Source: JALSNL01 sp036479585 (lineage in GTDB: Bacteria > Bacteroidota > Ignavibacteria > Ignavibacteriales > Melioribacteraceae). Taken from it: 64,000 bases of DNA. The first letter of the stretch is position 1; each line of letters opens with the position of its first letter. A model generated the notes under the pieces. That model saw nothing but the letters and a program-made list of their open reading frames with translations. It was not told the DNA's origin and made no database searches. The DNA lies in contig OZ245062.1 in the NCBI GenBank assembly GCA_965224785.1, forward strand, positions 2,170,001 to 2,234,000, given 5' to 3'. This document shows, in pieces, positions 17,974 through 27,133 of the stretch. Both the position numbers and the translations under genes were made by a program.

Positions 17974-20163
17974 TTATTTTATAATCCCCTGATAACGAGC
18001 CATATAATATGGCAACAAATATATTGTTCCTTCATTTTCAGAATAACCATTTCCTTCATTTGCATCAAGTGCAAAACCATCTCTATCTAATCGCACATGA
18101 CATCTTTCATCAATAGGCAAAGCCTTTCCATCAACATGCCAACCCATTTTACCTTTGTGTTCATCTGCATATTCAAAAGTGTTATCAGTTCGTTGGGGAT
18201 TTACTGGTCTCCATCCCTCTTGCACAAATTGTCCTGGAGTAGGATCAAAAACTATATCCAGTCTATGTCTATTATCCATTCTATATCCAATCAAATCAAG
18301 TGGTAATCTTCTAAGTGTTTCTAAAATATCTTTAGTTTTATAATCCGTTTTATAAAATTGTTGAGAAGTAAATTTTGAATAAGAACCAGCTTCTGGAAAA
18401 TATTTATTAGAATTATAAATGCCAGTATCAACCAACTTGTTAAACTTAGTTGCTTGAGCAGCATACAACAAATTCCAGAAAGCACTTTTTTGTTTACTAA
18501 CATGAAGCCAGGCATTTTCCATACTTTCTCTATACATCAAAATAAGTTCAGGGTCTTCTTCATAATTAAGCAAACCATACATACTCATAAGACTAAGATT
18601 GTTATCCCAAGGAACAACATCTTCTGGAGGAAAATACATTTTTGATTGCATAGCATTTATATGATACTGATATTTATCGCGAAGCATTTTTGCAGTAGTT
18701 AAATATTTCTCATCTCCAGTAATATGTTTTGCAACATTTAGAAATGAAAGCATCATCATAGAGTTTAAGCCTTTTTGATCCCAACCCCAAATTGAGTTAA
18801 AAAAATCTGGCGAGAAGTCACCCCATCGAGTTGGTTTTCCATCATGATCTCTCAAAAGAAAACCATTTCTAATTAAATGATCTGTAAGATTTCTAACAAC
18901 TTCTTTTACTGCATTTTTTTCCTCTCTAGTCTCAGCAACTAAGTCATAATAAACTCCATAGAAAAAATAATGTCCTGCCAATTCATCGGAGCTAGTATCA
19001 CACTTCCACAAATATTTTCCATCTTTACTTAGTGGAAATCTAGGAGTAATATCTTTCCAAAAAGGATCTTCTTTCTGCTTCTTAATATTATAGCTATGAT
19101 TGTATTGTTCATTTACCGGTTCATGCCAATCCTTTGGAATTATAACTCTTGCAGGAAATCCTTCATCACCAGTAATATCAATCAACCATTTACAAGCTTC
19201 AAAACTTCGCTTCGCAATTATTTTTGCTTCTTCATTACCAGTTACTGCATATCTAAAAGATTGAGCAGAACCATACATAGCTGTGTACATTCCATCGTTA
19301 TCTGAAATTGCATGTTCCCAAGAATTAATATCATAGCGAGTTTTCAAATTATTTTGAGCAATAAAACCCATTCTGTTATGCCGTGTTTCCACTTGAGTTG
19401 TAAATAGTTTAGCTTTTTCTTCAAACGTAATTGGTTGTAAAACAATTCTACTAACACCTTTAGGAGTTGCAATCCAAATTGTATTATCATTAATTGCAAT
19501 GTCATTTATATAATCATCAGGCAACCACCTTCTGCTAAAACGATAATAAAACTTATTCCCATCCGATCTTATAACTCCTTTCTTTGTCCCAAACCAAACT
19601 TCCCCATTAGAACCTTTTTTAGCACAAGTAAAATGGTTAAAAGGTAATCCTTCTTTTCCAGAAAAAAGCTTCCACTTTCCATTATTAAGAATTCCAACTC
19701 CTTGTTCAGCCCCAAACCACAGCCTTCCTTTCGAATCTATCTCTAAAATATTTACGTTTGTTAGTTTCCAACTATACTCAGTATTTGCAGGAAAAACCTC
19801 TCGCCAATTTCCACCTTTCTTTTTGAAGAACAATCCACTTTCGGTTCCAACTACTGTTTCATGTTTATAAGTAACGCTAGACAAAATAGGTTCACTAAAT
19901 TTGAGATGCGAATATTTTTTATTTATTCTACCCTTTTTAGAAGTCAACTTCCATTCACTTCCTCTAAATAAATAATTCCCCTCATTTGTAATTGCTATAG
20001 GATTATTTTTTTCATCAAAATTTATTTTATTTATTTCAATATTAGGTAGCCCATCTTTGGGTGTGAAAACAGTTGGTACTTCTTGAATAAAATTATCAGT
20101 ACTTTTTATTTGTCCAAACATTATTGAACTAAAAAGTAAAAGCAATATAAACGTAGATTTCAT
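17974..20163 (-). CDS. Secreted protein with ligand-sensor-type beta-propeller blades and a helical C-terminal domain
   Basis: The 729-residue protein has a signal peptide (MKSTFILLLLFSSIMFGQ). Residues about 25-240 hold propeller blades of the kind seen in hybrid two-component sensors (GLPNIEINKI, RLWFGAEQGVGILNNGKW, GEVWFGTKKGVIRSDG, TIWIATPKGVSRI). There are no membrane, kinase or DNA-binding parts. The rest is helix-rich with many Trp, Tyr and Asp residues (about 245-720) and looks like an alpha/alpha-barrel glycan-binding or glycosidase-like domain, but I recognise no catalytic motif. The propeller may bind an oligosaccharide. It lies 13 bp from the aldolase gene, in the same minus-strand run. 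Confidence 0.6.
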   Translation of the reverse strand: MKSTFILLLLFSSIMFGQIKSTDNFIQEVPTVFTPKDGLPNIEINKINFDEKNNPIAITNEGNYLFRGSEWKLTSKKGRINKKYSHLKFSEPILSSVTYKHETVVGTESGLFFKKKGGNWREVFPANTEYSWKLTNVNILEIDSKGRLWFGAEQGVGILNNGKWKLFSGKEGLPFNHFTCAKKGSNGEVWFGTKKGVIRSDGNKFYYRFSRRWLPDDYINDIAINDNTIWIATPKGVSRIVLQPITFEEKAKLFTTQVETRHNRMGFIAQNNLKTRYDINSWEHAISDNDGMYTAMYGSAQSFRYAVTGNEEAKIIAKRSFEACKWLIDITGDEGFPARVIIPKDWHEPVNEQYNHSYNIKKQKEDPFWKDITPRFPLSKDGKYLWKCDTSSDELAGHYFFYGVYYDLVAETREEKNAVKEVVRNLTDHLIRNGFLLRDHDGKPTRWGDFSPDFFNSIWGWDQKGLNSMMMLSFLNVAKHITGDEKYLTTAKMLRDKYQYHINAMQSKMYFPPEDVVPWDNNLSLMSMYGLLNYEEDPELILMYRESMENAWLHVSKQKSAFWNLLYAAQATKFNKLVDTGIYNSNKYFPEAGSYSKFTSQQFYKTDYKTKDILETLRRLPLDLIGYRMDNRHRLDIVFDPTPGQFVQEGWRPVNPQRTDNTFEYADEHKGKMGWHVDGKALPIDERCHVRLDRDGFALDANEGNGYSENEGTIYLLPYYMARYQGIIK

Positions 20164-20176
20164 TTGGATTTTTCCT

Positions 20177-20992
20177 TTATATGATTATAGAATTACTTTC
20201 ATTTTTATTAGTTGAGTTTTCCAGATTATTTTTAATCTTGGTAATATCATTAGTGAGTTTCTTATTAAAAAGAGAAATATCTGAGCTATGCAAAATAATA
20301 TTTGCACCTACATTCGCCCATTTGATTTGTTGTTCAGGTTCTTCAGATAAATGAATTCCAATTCCAAGATTTCTAGAGTTGCACTCTTCTATTATTTTTG
20401 TAACAGCTTCTTCAAAGACTGGGTTATTGTATTCCTCTGGTATGCCCATACTGCACGACAAATCGTGAGGTCCAATAATCACACCATCAATACCAGGAAC
20501 TGTGAGTAACTCAGTCAAATTATCAACAGCAGATTTGCTTTCAATATTAATAAACAATAGATTGTCTTTACATCTATCATCAATATATGCTTTGAGTTTA
20601 GAATCAATTTCACTCGGGTTATCTAATATTTGCTTTAGCTTTCCCCCCTTTATAGGTCTGTACTTTGTTGCACCTACAAGACTTTTAACTTGCTCAACTG
20701 ATTCAATATATGGGACAAGTACTGCAACAGCTCCTCCATCTAGAACAGTACAAACATTATATGGGTCAGGCGAAGGGATTCTTACCATCGGTAGTAAACC
20801 TAATGCAGAATAAGTATTACACATATTTGCAACCGTCTCACGTCCAAGCGCGATATGCTCAGTATCAATAAATACAAAATCTAAACCAGCATTCTTAACA
20901 ACATCAGGCCACTTTTCTGAAGCTGACACAATTGCAGTACCATAAATTCTTTCGCCCAATTTTATTTTCTCTTTCAACTCAATACTATTCAT
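20177..20992 (-). CDS. HpcH/HpaI-family aldolase
   Basis: This is a cytoplasmic class II pyruvate-type aldolase of the HpcH/HpaI (2-keto-3-deoxy-sugar acid) family. Visible motifs are FIDTEH, MVRIPSP (the catalytic arginine segment), VPYIESVEQ, LFINIESK and GPHDLSCSMGI, in the usual order. I place the start at the ATG at 20992 (MNSIELKEKI). The in-frame ATG at 21010 overlaps the AAAGGAAAT ribosome binding site that serves 20992. Such enzymes split 2-keto-3-deoxy acids to pyruvate plus an aldehyde. In this block it could complete breakdown of an oxidised sugar. The C-terminal 20 residues are polar and unlike the family core. Confidence 0.85.
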   Translation of the reverse strand: MNSIELKEKIKLGERIYGTAIVSASEKWPDVVKNAGLDFVFIDTEHIALGRETVANMCNTYSALGLLPMVRIPSPDPYNVCTVLDGGAVAVLVPYIESVEQVKSLVGATKYRPIKGGKLKQILDNPSEIDSKLKAYIDDRCKDNLLFINIESKSAVDNLTELLTVPGIDGVIIGPHDLSCSMGIPEEYNNPVFEEAVTKIIEECNSRNLGIGIHLSEEPEQQIKWANVGANIILHSSDISLFNKKLTNDITKIKNNLENSTNKNESNSIII

Positions 20993-21046
20993 AGTTATAT
21001 TTCCTTTCAAAAATAAAATGCTATTTAATTTCTGTTCTGATTTATA

Positions 21047-22504
21047 TTACTTAAACCTGATGCTATATAAATCAGCATCTTTCATTAGAAATCTTAAACT
21101 AATTGGTTTACTGGATAGTTTATTTAAGTTTGCATTCCCTTTCCACATAACAACTTTCTCTATTTCGTTTCCAATAATTTCTTTTGAATTTTCTAATTCA
21201 AATCCTTTTATTTTTCTTCCATCTTTATCTAATATTTCAACCTTTATAAATCCGGCGGCAGATGTTGAAAAGTTTAACACCAAATGATTACCAGTAAAAT
21301 AGAATGGTTTGGTTATCATTTCTCCTTCTTTATAAGATGAATGAACTGAAATAAATCCATCCAAGCGAAGTGCATAACGCCTAATGTGGGCAGTCGGTTG
21401 AGCATAATCTTGATTAACATAAATTGACATTTCGGTTGGACTAGTTTGTACAATATTTAGTGCTGGATAGTTGGAACGTGACACCCAATTTTGCAATCCA
21501 ATTCCAGGTCGAATAAAACCATCCATAAATGTTCTATCATATTTGTTTCCACCTCTTGATGTCATTAGTATAGCATCCGAACAATCCTTAAAATATTTTG
21601 GATTTACATTTAACTCAAGAGCTTGTTCATTAGTTAACACTTGTCTATTAGGCAAAAATCTAGCAGCAACGGAAATGTAAATATGAGGAGCTCTATAATA
21701 AGGAGCTGTTTGATTTGTGTATAAATGTTCAATAGGAGATTCGCCAAAATCCATTTTAACTGGTTTTGTCCAATTGATAAAATCTTTTGATGTAGTTCTA
21801 CTTACAGTTCTAAAGCCAGAATAATTATCTTTTGTCCAAGTTCTAAAATAGCAAATATAGCTCTGCTCTTCTTCCGACCAAAAGGAAACATTTTGAGAAT
21901 CAAATACTCCATCACCAAAAACCGATTTCTCTTGAAGTTTATTCCAATGAATTCCATCTTTAGAAACATAGGCTATCAATCCGCTTTTTTGTGTTCCACC
22001 AAGTGCTTTATATTTGTAATTAGGAGTCACATCTTTACGAGTATCAAAAAAAGGACTGAAGTTATGAGTAACCGGAGCTGCATTAGCGAGTATTACATTG
22101 TTTTTAAATGTACTATCAACTTCATAAATTTTTAGATTTGGTTTTACCCATTTTATTCCGTTAACTGATTCTGCATAACAAGTATTTTCATCAATTCGTC
22201 CATCCTTTCCAGCAGTAGGAAGTCCTCTATAAAAAAGTTGGAATTTTTCTCCATTATCAATAACAGTACAATAACCAGAAAATTGACCTTCCCAAGGATT
22301 ATCAAATTTAAGAACTGAACCTTTATCAATGGGATGGTGTAAGCGAAGTTCAGTATTTTTAAGCGAGTCAATTAAAAAATAATCTGTGAAGAGTTCTAAC
22401 CTTGACCCAATATTAATTATTTCAGAATTGGTTGAGGGATTGTTATTTACTTGGCTGATAAATTGATTTGCACTAAACAAAATTATAATTATTTTAATTT
22501 TCAT
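21047..22504 (-). CDS. Secreted GH32/GH43-like five-bladed propeller protein
   Basis: The 485-residue protein has a signal peptide (MKIKIIIILFSANQFISQ). RLELFTDYFLIDSL and the blades after it (GQFSGYCTVIDNGEKFQLFYRG, GIKWVKPNL, SKDGIHWNKL, SFWSEEEQSYICYFRTW, SRTTSKDFINWTKP) resemble GH32/GH43/GH117-like propellers often annotated as sucrase-like in Planctomycetota and Bacteroidota. The C-terminal 120 residues form a beta-sandwich that would fit a GH32-like accessory domain. I cannot identify the three acidic catalytic residues with confidence, so activity is open. It is the first gene of the minus-strand block, with a 224-bp divergent spacer toward larC that carries candidate operators. Confidence 0.65.
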   Translation of the reverse strand: MKIKIIIILFSANQFISQVNNNPSTNSEIINIGSRLELFTDYFLIDSLKNTELRLHHPIDKGSVLKFDNPWEGQFSGYCTVIDNGEKFQLFYRGLPTAGKDGRIDENTCYAESVNGIKWVKPNLKIYEVDSTFKNNVILANAAPVTHNFSPFFDTRKDVTPNYKYKALGGTQKSGLIAYVSKDGIHWNKLQEKSVFGDGVFDSQNVSFWSEEEQSYICYFRTWTKDNYSGFRTVSRTTSKDFINWTKPVKMDFGESPIEHLYTNQTAPYYRAPHIYISVAARFLPNRQVLTNEQALELNVNPKYFKDCSDAILMTSRGGNKYDRTFMDGFIRPGIGLQNWVSRSNYPALNIVQTSPTEMSIYVNQDYAQPTAHIRRYALRLDGFISVHSSYKEGEMITKPFYFTGNHLVLNFSTSAAGFIKVEILDKDGRKIKGFELENSKEIIGNEIEKVVMWKGNANLNKLSSKPISLRFLMKDADLYSIRFK

Positions 22505-22546
22505 TTCAGTCCATATTTTATAATTTTTATTTACCTTTAGATAACT

Positions 22547-22688
22547 GAACTAAAACATTTCAAATTTAGCTAATTAGTAAATATCCATCAATTGCAGTTA
22601 GAACATTTCAGATTTAGCAAACTAATATATTCTGCATTTTTGGCTTAGTAAATCGATTTTCTTTTATTAAGTTAGCAAACTAAATTTT
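22547..22688. promoter_or_regulatory. Repeated TTAG-N4-CTAA sites in the divergent spacer
   Basis: The 224-bp spacer between the divergent GH32/43-like and larC genes holds two exact copies of TTAGCAAACTAA (22614-22625 and 22672-22683), each an inverted repeat TTAG-N4-CTAA. A related TTTAGCTAATTAG lies at about 22565 and a half-site (CTTAGTAAAT) between the copies. The segments AACATTTCAAATTTAGC (about 22554) and AACATTTCAGATTTAGC (about 22602) are near-identical direct repeats 48 bp apart. Repeated short palindromes between divergent catabolic genes suggest operators for one regulator acting on both sides. The regulator is not identified. Confidence 0.4.
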
Positions 22689-22728
22689 CATTTACAATTA
22701 AAATCATTTTATAATTAAGAGATAATTT

Positions 22729-23889
22729 ATGAAGATAATAAACTTCGATTGTTTTTCCGGAATTAGTGGAGATATGACTTTAGGAGCTTTTATAGATTTA
22801 GGAGTAGATAAAGATATTTTACTTTCTCTACCCAAAAAATTAAAATTAGAACAAGTAAAGTTTGAAATAAACAAAGTTAACAAAAATGGAATTACTGCAA
22901 CAAAGGTTGATGTGATTTTTCCACATGAACATGTTCATAGACATTTAGCAGACATTGAAAAAATAATTGACAACGGAAATATTAGTGATGATGTAAAATT
23001 ATTATCAAAAAAAATATTTATGAAATTAGCTGAGGCTGAAGCTAACGTTCACGGCACAACAATTGATAAAATTCATTTTCATGAAGTTGGAGCGTTAGAT
23101 GCAATATTTGATATTGTTGGAGTCGTAAGTTGTTTTGTAGAACTTGAAATTGAAGCTACATATTGTGGTAATATTTCTGTTGGTGGTGGAATGGTAAAAA
23201 TGGCTCACGGCTTATATCCAGTTCCTGCTCCAGCAACATCTTATTTATTAAATAGTTTTTCAATTTCTCCAGGTCCGGTTGAAAAAGAATTGGTTACTCC
23301 AACTGGAGCTGCAATATTAGCAACTTTAATAGAGGAACCTAATACTAGACCAATATTTACAATACAAAAAAGTGGTTTTGGTGCTGGTACTATTACACAT
23401 GATGAAGTTCCGAATGTTTTAAGAATTAGTATTGGAGAATTATCTGATGATAAAAAACAAAATACTTGTATAATGATAGAGACAAATATTGATGATATGA
23501 ATCCACAGTTTTATCCAATATTACTTGGCAAACTTTTGGATGCCGGAGCTAACGATGCTTACTTAACTCCAATCCTCATGAAAAAAGGAAGACCTGCACA
23601 TACACTCTCTGTATTGTGCAATGAAAAAAATGAATCTGAATTATTAAATATTATTTATTTTGAAACAACAACTATTGGTGTACGAAGTTATAAAGTAAAT
23701 AAGAAACACTTAAAGAGGAAACTTCTTAAAATGAATACATCCTTGGGTGAATTACAAATAAAAGAAATTACTTTACCGGATAATAGCATTAAGAGAATGC
23801 CAGAGTTTGACGACTGTGTAAAAATTGCTACCGAAAAAAAACTTGCAGTAAAGTTTGTTTATGATAAAATTTTAACTGAAATTAATTAA
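22729..23889 (+). CDS. larC: Nickel-pincer cofactor nickel insertase LarC
   Basis: The 386-residue protein opens with the LarC signature NFDCFSGISGDMTLGAFIDLG. The usual histidine-rich segment follows (HEHVHRHLADI, residues about 66-75), then HFHEVGALDAIFDIVG, VPAPAT, TPTGAAIL and, in the C-terminal half, ETNIDDMNPQ. LarC is the CTP-dependent nickel insertase that completes the nickel-pincer nucleotide, the cofactor of lactate racemase (LarA) and relatives. In some lactobacilli it is split by a programmed frameshift; here it is one frame of normal length. It is the first gene of a plus-strand run with a PqiA-like gene, larE and larB. Confidence 0.92.
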   Translation: MKIINFDCFSGISGDMTLGAFIDLGVDKDILLSLPKKLKLEQVKFEINKVNKNGITATKVDVIFPHEHVHRHLADIEKIIDNGNISDDVKLLSKKIFMKLAEAEANVHGTTIDKIHFHEVGALDAIFDIVGVVSCFVELEIEATYCGNISVGGGMVKMAHGLYPVPAPATSYLLNSFSISPGPVEKELVTPTGAAILATLIEEPNTRPIFTIQKSGFGAGTITHDEVPNVLRISIGELSDDKKQNTCIMIETNIDDMNPQFYPILLGKLLDAGANDAYLTPILMKKGRPAHTLSVLCNEKNESELLNIIYFETTTIGVRSYKVNKKHLKRKLLKMNTSLGELQIKEITLPDNSIKRMPEFDDCVKIATEKKLAVKFVYDKILTEIN

Positions 23890-24088
23890 ATTAGACAAGA
23901 TGACTTTAGCTAATACTATTTTTTTCCTTTGAGAAATAATGAATAGAGTTTCTGCAAAAGAAAATATTAAACGACAAATGAAATAGAAAAAAAAATACCA
24001 TACACTTTAAATGCAAAATGAATTCCTCAAACTTCAATTTATTACAAAATGTTATTTTACAAGACCTTAATTATTTTCATAATCTAAT

Positions 24089-25405
24089 ATGACAAAATTC
24101 AGAAACAACTGGTTAAGCTATTTCTTATTTATAATGCTTATTATTATTTGTCTATTAGCAGTAAAGTCATATAATCTTGAATCAAACAAAAGAATTTTGA
24201 AGAGCGACTTTATTGAATTATCCGATGTAAAATATGGATTGTTTAATATTGATAAATGGAAAGAAAAAATTGCATTTATTATTGGTAAAAAAATAAAGGA
24301 ATTAAAATTATCGGGAACAAATCGTACGACAGCTAAGAAGAAAATTATTACTTTCTTAAATGAAGCAATTGATGATTTTGAAAACAATTATAGAATTAAA
24401 AATAAAAACAAATCATTACTTGGTATTTCAATCAAAAATATTGGAGCTAATTTTTTTGGCATTTTTGATGAATTTAGAAATAATATTCCAAATATTAGTG
24501 ATGAGATATTGAATTTTCTTGATAAGAAAGAAAATATTGAAACCATTAAAAATTATGTTTTATTCAAACTAAACATTTATACTGCTAACACTTTTCAAAA
24601 AATTGATTATTCCACTCTCAATAATATTTTGGAAAAACACCAAACTAGTAACGAAAATGAATGTAAGCAGAAAATTACCATAGAAATAGATGCAATTGAA
24701 GAAAACTTATCAACTTATAATACAATTATTTTTGCAGTTACTCTGTTATCTTTTTTACTCATTCTATTTACTAAAACATATACAAAACCGATTATTACAT
24801 TGGTCGTATTGATAGCACTTCATTTTTTAATTTTAGGACTACTACTACCGATGATAGATATTGATGCAAGAATTTCAACTATGGAGTTTAACTTATTAGG
24901 CGAAACAATTTCATTCCATAACCAAGTTTTGTATTTTAAGAGTAAAAGCATTTTAGAAATGGCAAATGTTATGCTAACACATGACAAATTAAAAATAATT
25001 ATTGTTGGAATTTTAGTATTGGTTTTTAGTGTAATATTCCCTTTTACAAAATTATTTTCAACAATACTGTTATTATATAAAGAAAAATTTGCTTCTAACA
25101 AATTTATTGATTTTATGGTATTTAAAAGTGGGAAATGGTCCATGGCAGATGTAATGGTTGTTGCAATTTTTATGTCATATATTGGATTTTCAGGTATAAT
25201 ATCAAATCAACTATCTCAGCTTGAAAATATCACAAATGACTTAAGTATTGTTACAACTAACTATTCAGAACTACAAAGTGGATTCTTCTTTTTTCTAACT
25301 TTTGTTTTAGCAAGTATTGTTGTATCTCAAATATTGTATAACAAATTTTTCATAATTACAAGGACATCACGGATTCGTCTATCGCCGAGACAAGTCAATC
25401 CGTAA
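24089..25405 (+). CDS. PqiA-like membrane protein within the lar operon
   Basis: The 438-residue membrane protein has one N-terminal membrane segment (about 9-27), a charged helical extracytoplasmic or loop domain (about 30-210), and then about five more membrane segments. The last part (SVIFPFTKLFSTILLL, then GKWSMADVMVVAIFMSYIGF) matches paraquat-inducible protein A, which works with MCE-type lipid-transport proteins. No MCE partner is present. It stands 199 bp after larC and only 10 bp before larE, so it is probably transcribed and translated with larE. A role in nickel or cofactor-precursor movement, or in supporting a membrane-bound LarA-type enzyme, is possible but unsupported by motifs. 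The 199-bp gap before it shows nothing clear. Confidence 0.65.
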   Translation: MTKFRNNWLSYFLFIMLIIICLLAVKSYNLESNKRILKSDFIELSDVKYGLFNIDKWKEKIAFIIGKKIKELKLSGTNRTTAKKKIITFLNEAIDDFENNYRIKNKNKSLLGISIKNIGANFFGIFDEFRNNIPNISDEILNFLDKKENIETIKNYVLFKLNIYTANTFQKIDYSTLNNILEKHQTSNENECKQKITIEIDAIEENLSTYNTIIFAVTLLSFLLILFTKTYTKPIITLVVLIALHFLILGLLLPMIDIDARISTMEFNLLGETISFHNQVLYFKSKSILEMANVMLTHDKLKIIIVGILVLVFSVIFPFTKLFSTILLLYKEKFASNKFIDFMVFKSGKWSMADVMVVAIFMSYIGFSGIISNQLSQLENITNDLSIVTTNYSELQSGFFFFLTFVLASIVVSQILYNKFFIITRTSRIRLSPRQVNP

Positions 25406-25415
25406 CGATTTATTC

Positions 25416-26285
25416 ATGAATACAAAAATTAAAAATATACTTTTCGAAAACATTGACTCCTCAAAAGTTGAGCTGAACGAAAAACTAGACTTACTTTATA
25501 ATCAGTTATCACACTTACTTGCAGATGGAATAATAATTGCATTCTCTGGTGGAGTTGATAGCTCCTTTCTATTATGGGCAACTCAACAAGTAAAAAAAGC
25601 TAATGGTGGAAAACTACTAGCTCTAACTACAAATAGTGCAAGCATGCCTCAAAGAGATCTAGACGATACTAAATTGTTTGTGAAATTATTAGAAGTTGAA
25701 CACCAATTTGAGAACAGCAATGAAGTTTCAAACCTGGAATATTTCAAGAATGATACTGACAGATGTTACCATTGTAAAACCGAACTATTCCGTATAACCC
25801 TTGATATCGCTAAACATGACGGCTATAAGCATATTCTTTACGGTTATAATTTTTCTGATATTGACGATACAAGACCCGGACATAAAGCTGCTCTTGAAAA
25901 CAATATAATCTCCCCTCTTGCAGAAGCAAAACTTACCAAAGAAGATATTCGTTACATTATGCAAGCTAACAGTTTACCATTTTTTGATAAACCCTCTAGC
26001 CCATGCTTAAGTTCTAGAATTATGCATGGAATTGAAGTTACAGAAAAACGTTTGCAAGATATTCAAGAAATGGAAAACATTTTGTACGATGCCGGACTAA
26101 AAGTTTACAGAGTTAGAATTAGCAAAAATGATATTGAAACATTTCTCCGTATTGAAGTTGCACACGATGAAATGGAAAAAGTAATTGAGCTTAAAGATAA
26201 ACTTTGGGAAGGAGGAACAAAGCGAGGTTATAAATGGGTAATGCTTGATCTTCAAGGATACAGAACTGGTGGTGGTACTGTTTAG
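25416..26285 (+). CDS. larE: LarE, sulfur transferase of nickel-pincer cofactor synthesis
   Basis: The 289-residue protein has the PP-loop AFSGGVDSS (residues about 42-50) for adenylating its substrate, plus RPGHKAALE and PCLSSRI. LarE puts sulfur onto the pyridinium dicarboxylate nucleotide made by LarB. Three cysteines are placed for the active site: Cys117 and Cys120 (DRCYHCK) and Cys197 (PCLSSR). Lactiplantibacillus LarE uses a single sacrificial cysteine in the CLxSR position, whereas three-cysteine LarE from Thermotoga maritima carries a [4Fe-4S] cluster, so this one probably belongs to the cluster type. It starts 10 bp after the PqiA-like gene and 41 bp before larB. Confidence 0.92.
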   Translation: MNTKIKNILFENIDSSKVELNEKLDLLYNQLSHLLADGIIIAFSGGVDSSFLLWATQQVKKANGGKLLALTTNSASMPQRDLDDTKLFVKLLEVEHQFENSNEVSNLEYFKNDTDRCYHCKTELFRITLDIAKHDGYKHILYGYNFSDIDDTRPGHKAALENNIISPLAEAKLTKEDIRYIMQANSLPFFDKPSSPCLSSRIMHGIEVTEKRLQDIQEMENILYDAGLKVYRVRISKNDIETFLRIEVAHDEMEKVIELKDKLWEGGTKRGYKWVMLDLQGYRTGGGTV

Positions 26286-26326
26286 ATTTACAATGTACAA
26301 TTAACAATTTTCATTAAAAGGACTTT

Positions 26327-27103
26327 ATGACAGAGAAACAACTAAGCGAACTACTCAAAAAGCTTACAGATAAAAAAATTACAATTGAAGATGCAGTTGT
26401 AAAATTAAAAAGCGTTCCATTCAAAGATGAGTCTTCTGAGTTTATCAATATAGATCATCATCGTCAATTACGCCAAGGTTTGCCGGAGGTTATTTATGGA
26501 GAATCTAAAACAACAAAACAAATTTTAAGTATTGCAGAAAAATTAAGCACACAAACCTACCCTGTTCTTTTTACAAGATTAAAAAAGAAACAAATAAAAA
26601 AACTAAAAGAACAATTTCCTAAAATTGAAATAAACGAAGATGCAAGAACTGCAACACTAAATCAGCCTAAGCCAAAAACACCAAAAAAGAATGACAATTA
26701 TGTTTTAATTGTTTCTGCCGGAACTAGTGATTTTAGAGTTGTTGAAGAAGCAAAAGAAGTTTGCATTTCAATGGAAATTCCATTTAGAACTTTAAACGAT
26801 GTTGGTGTTTCTGGAATACACAGATTACTTAAACATACAGAAACATTACAAGAGGCAACAGCAGTAGTAGTTATAGCCGGAATGGAAGGAGCTTTAGCTA
26901 GCGTTGTTGGTGGTCTAGTAAGCTCTCCTATTTTTGCAGTGCCAACAAGTGTTGGTTACGGAGCAAACTTTAATGGAGTTTCCGCATTACTTTCTATGCT
27001 TAATTCTTGTGCTCCTGGAGTAACTGTTTCTAATATTGATAATGGTTTCTCAGCAGCAGTTGCGGCTTGTAGAGTTGTGCAAACTGTGATGAAAAAGAAA
27101 TAA
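26327..27103 (+). CDS. larB: LarB, nicotinate adenine dinucleotide carboxylase/hydrolase
   Basis: The 258-residue protein has the LarB layout: an N-terminal helical part containing IDHHRQLRQGLPEVIYGESKT (the characteristic LarB phrase), then a PurE-like carboxylase domain (about 120-258) with SAGTSDFRVVEEA, DVGVSGIHRLL, VVIAGMEGALASVVGGLV and PTSVGYGANFNGVSALLSML. LarB carboxylates nicotinic acid adenine dinucleotide and hydrolyses it, the first step of the nickel-pincer nucleotide. A ribosome binding site AAAAGGA lies just upstream. With larC and larE the pathway is complete in this operon. The enzyme that uses the cofactor (a LarA homologue) is not in the window. Confidence 0.93.
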   Translation: MTEKQLSELLKKLTDKKITIEDAVVKLKSVPFKDESSEFINIDHHRQLRQGLPEVIYGESKTTKQILSIAEKLSTQTYPVLFTRLKKKQIKKLKEQFPKIEINEDARTATLNQPKPKTPKKNDNYVLIVSAGTSDFRVVEEAKEVCISMEIPFRTLNDVGVSGIHRLLKHTETLQEATAVVVIAGMEGALASVVGGLVSSPIFAVPTSVGYGANFNGVSALLSMLNSCAPGVTVSNIDNGFSAAVAACRVVQTVMKKK

Positions 27104-27133
27104 AATGATTCGTTGGTTTTTCTATAAAAAAAA

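Noticed and set aside
1..22504. A SusC/SusD-type polysaccharide utilisation locus
   Set aside because: Glycosidases are present, but I found no TonB-dependent receptor or SusD-like lipoprotein in the window.
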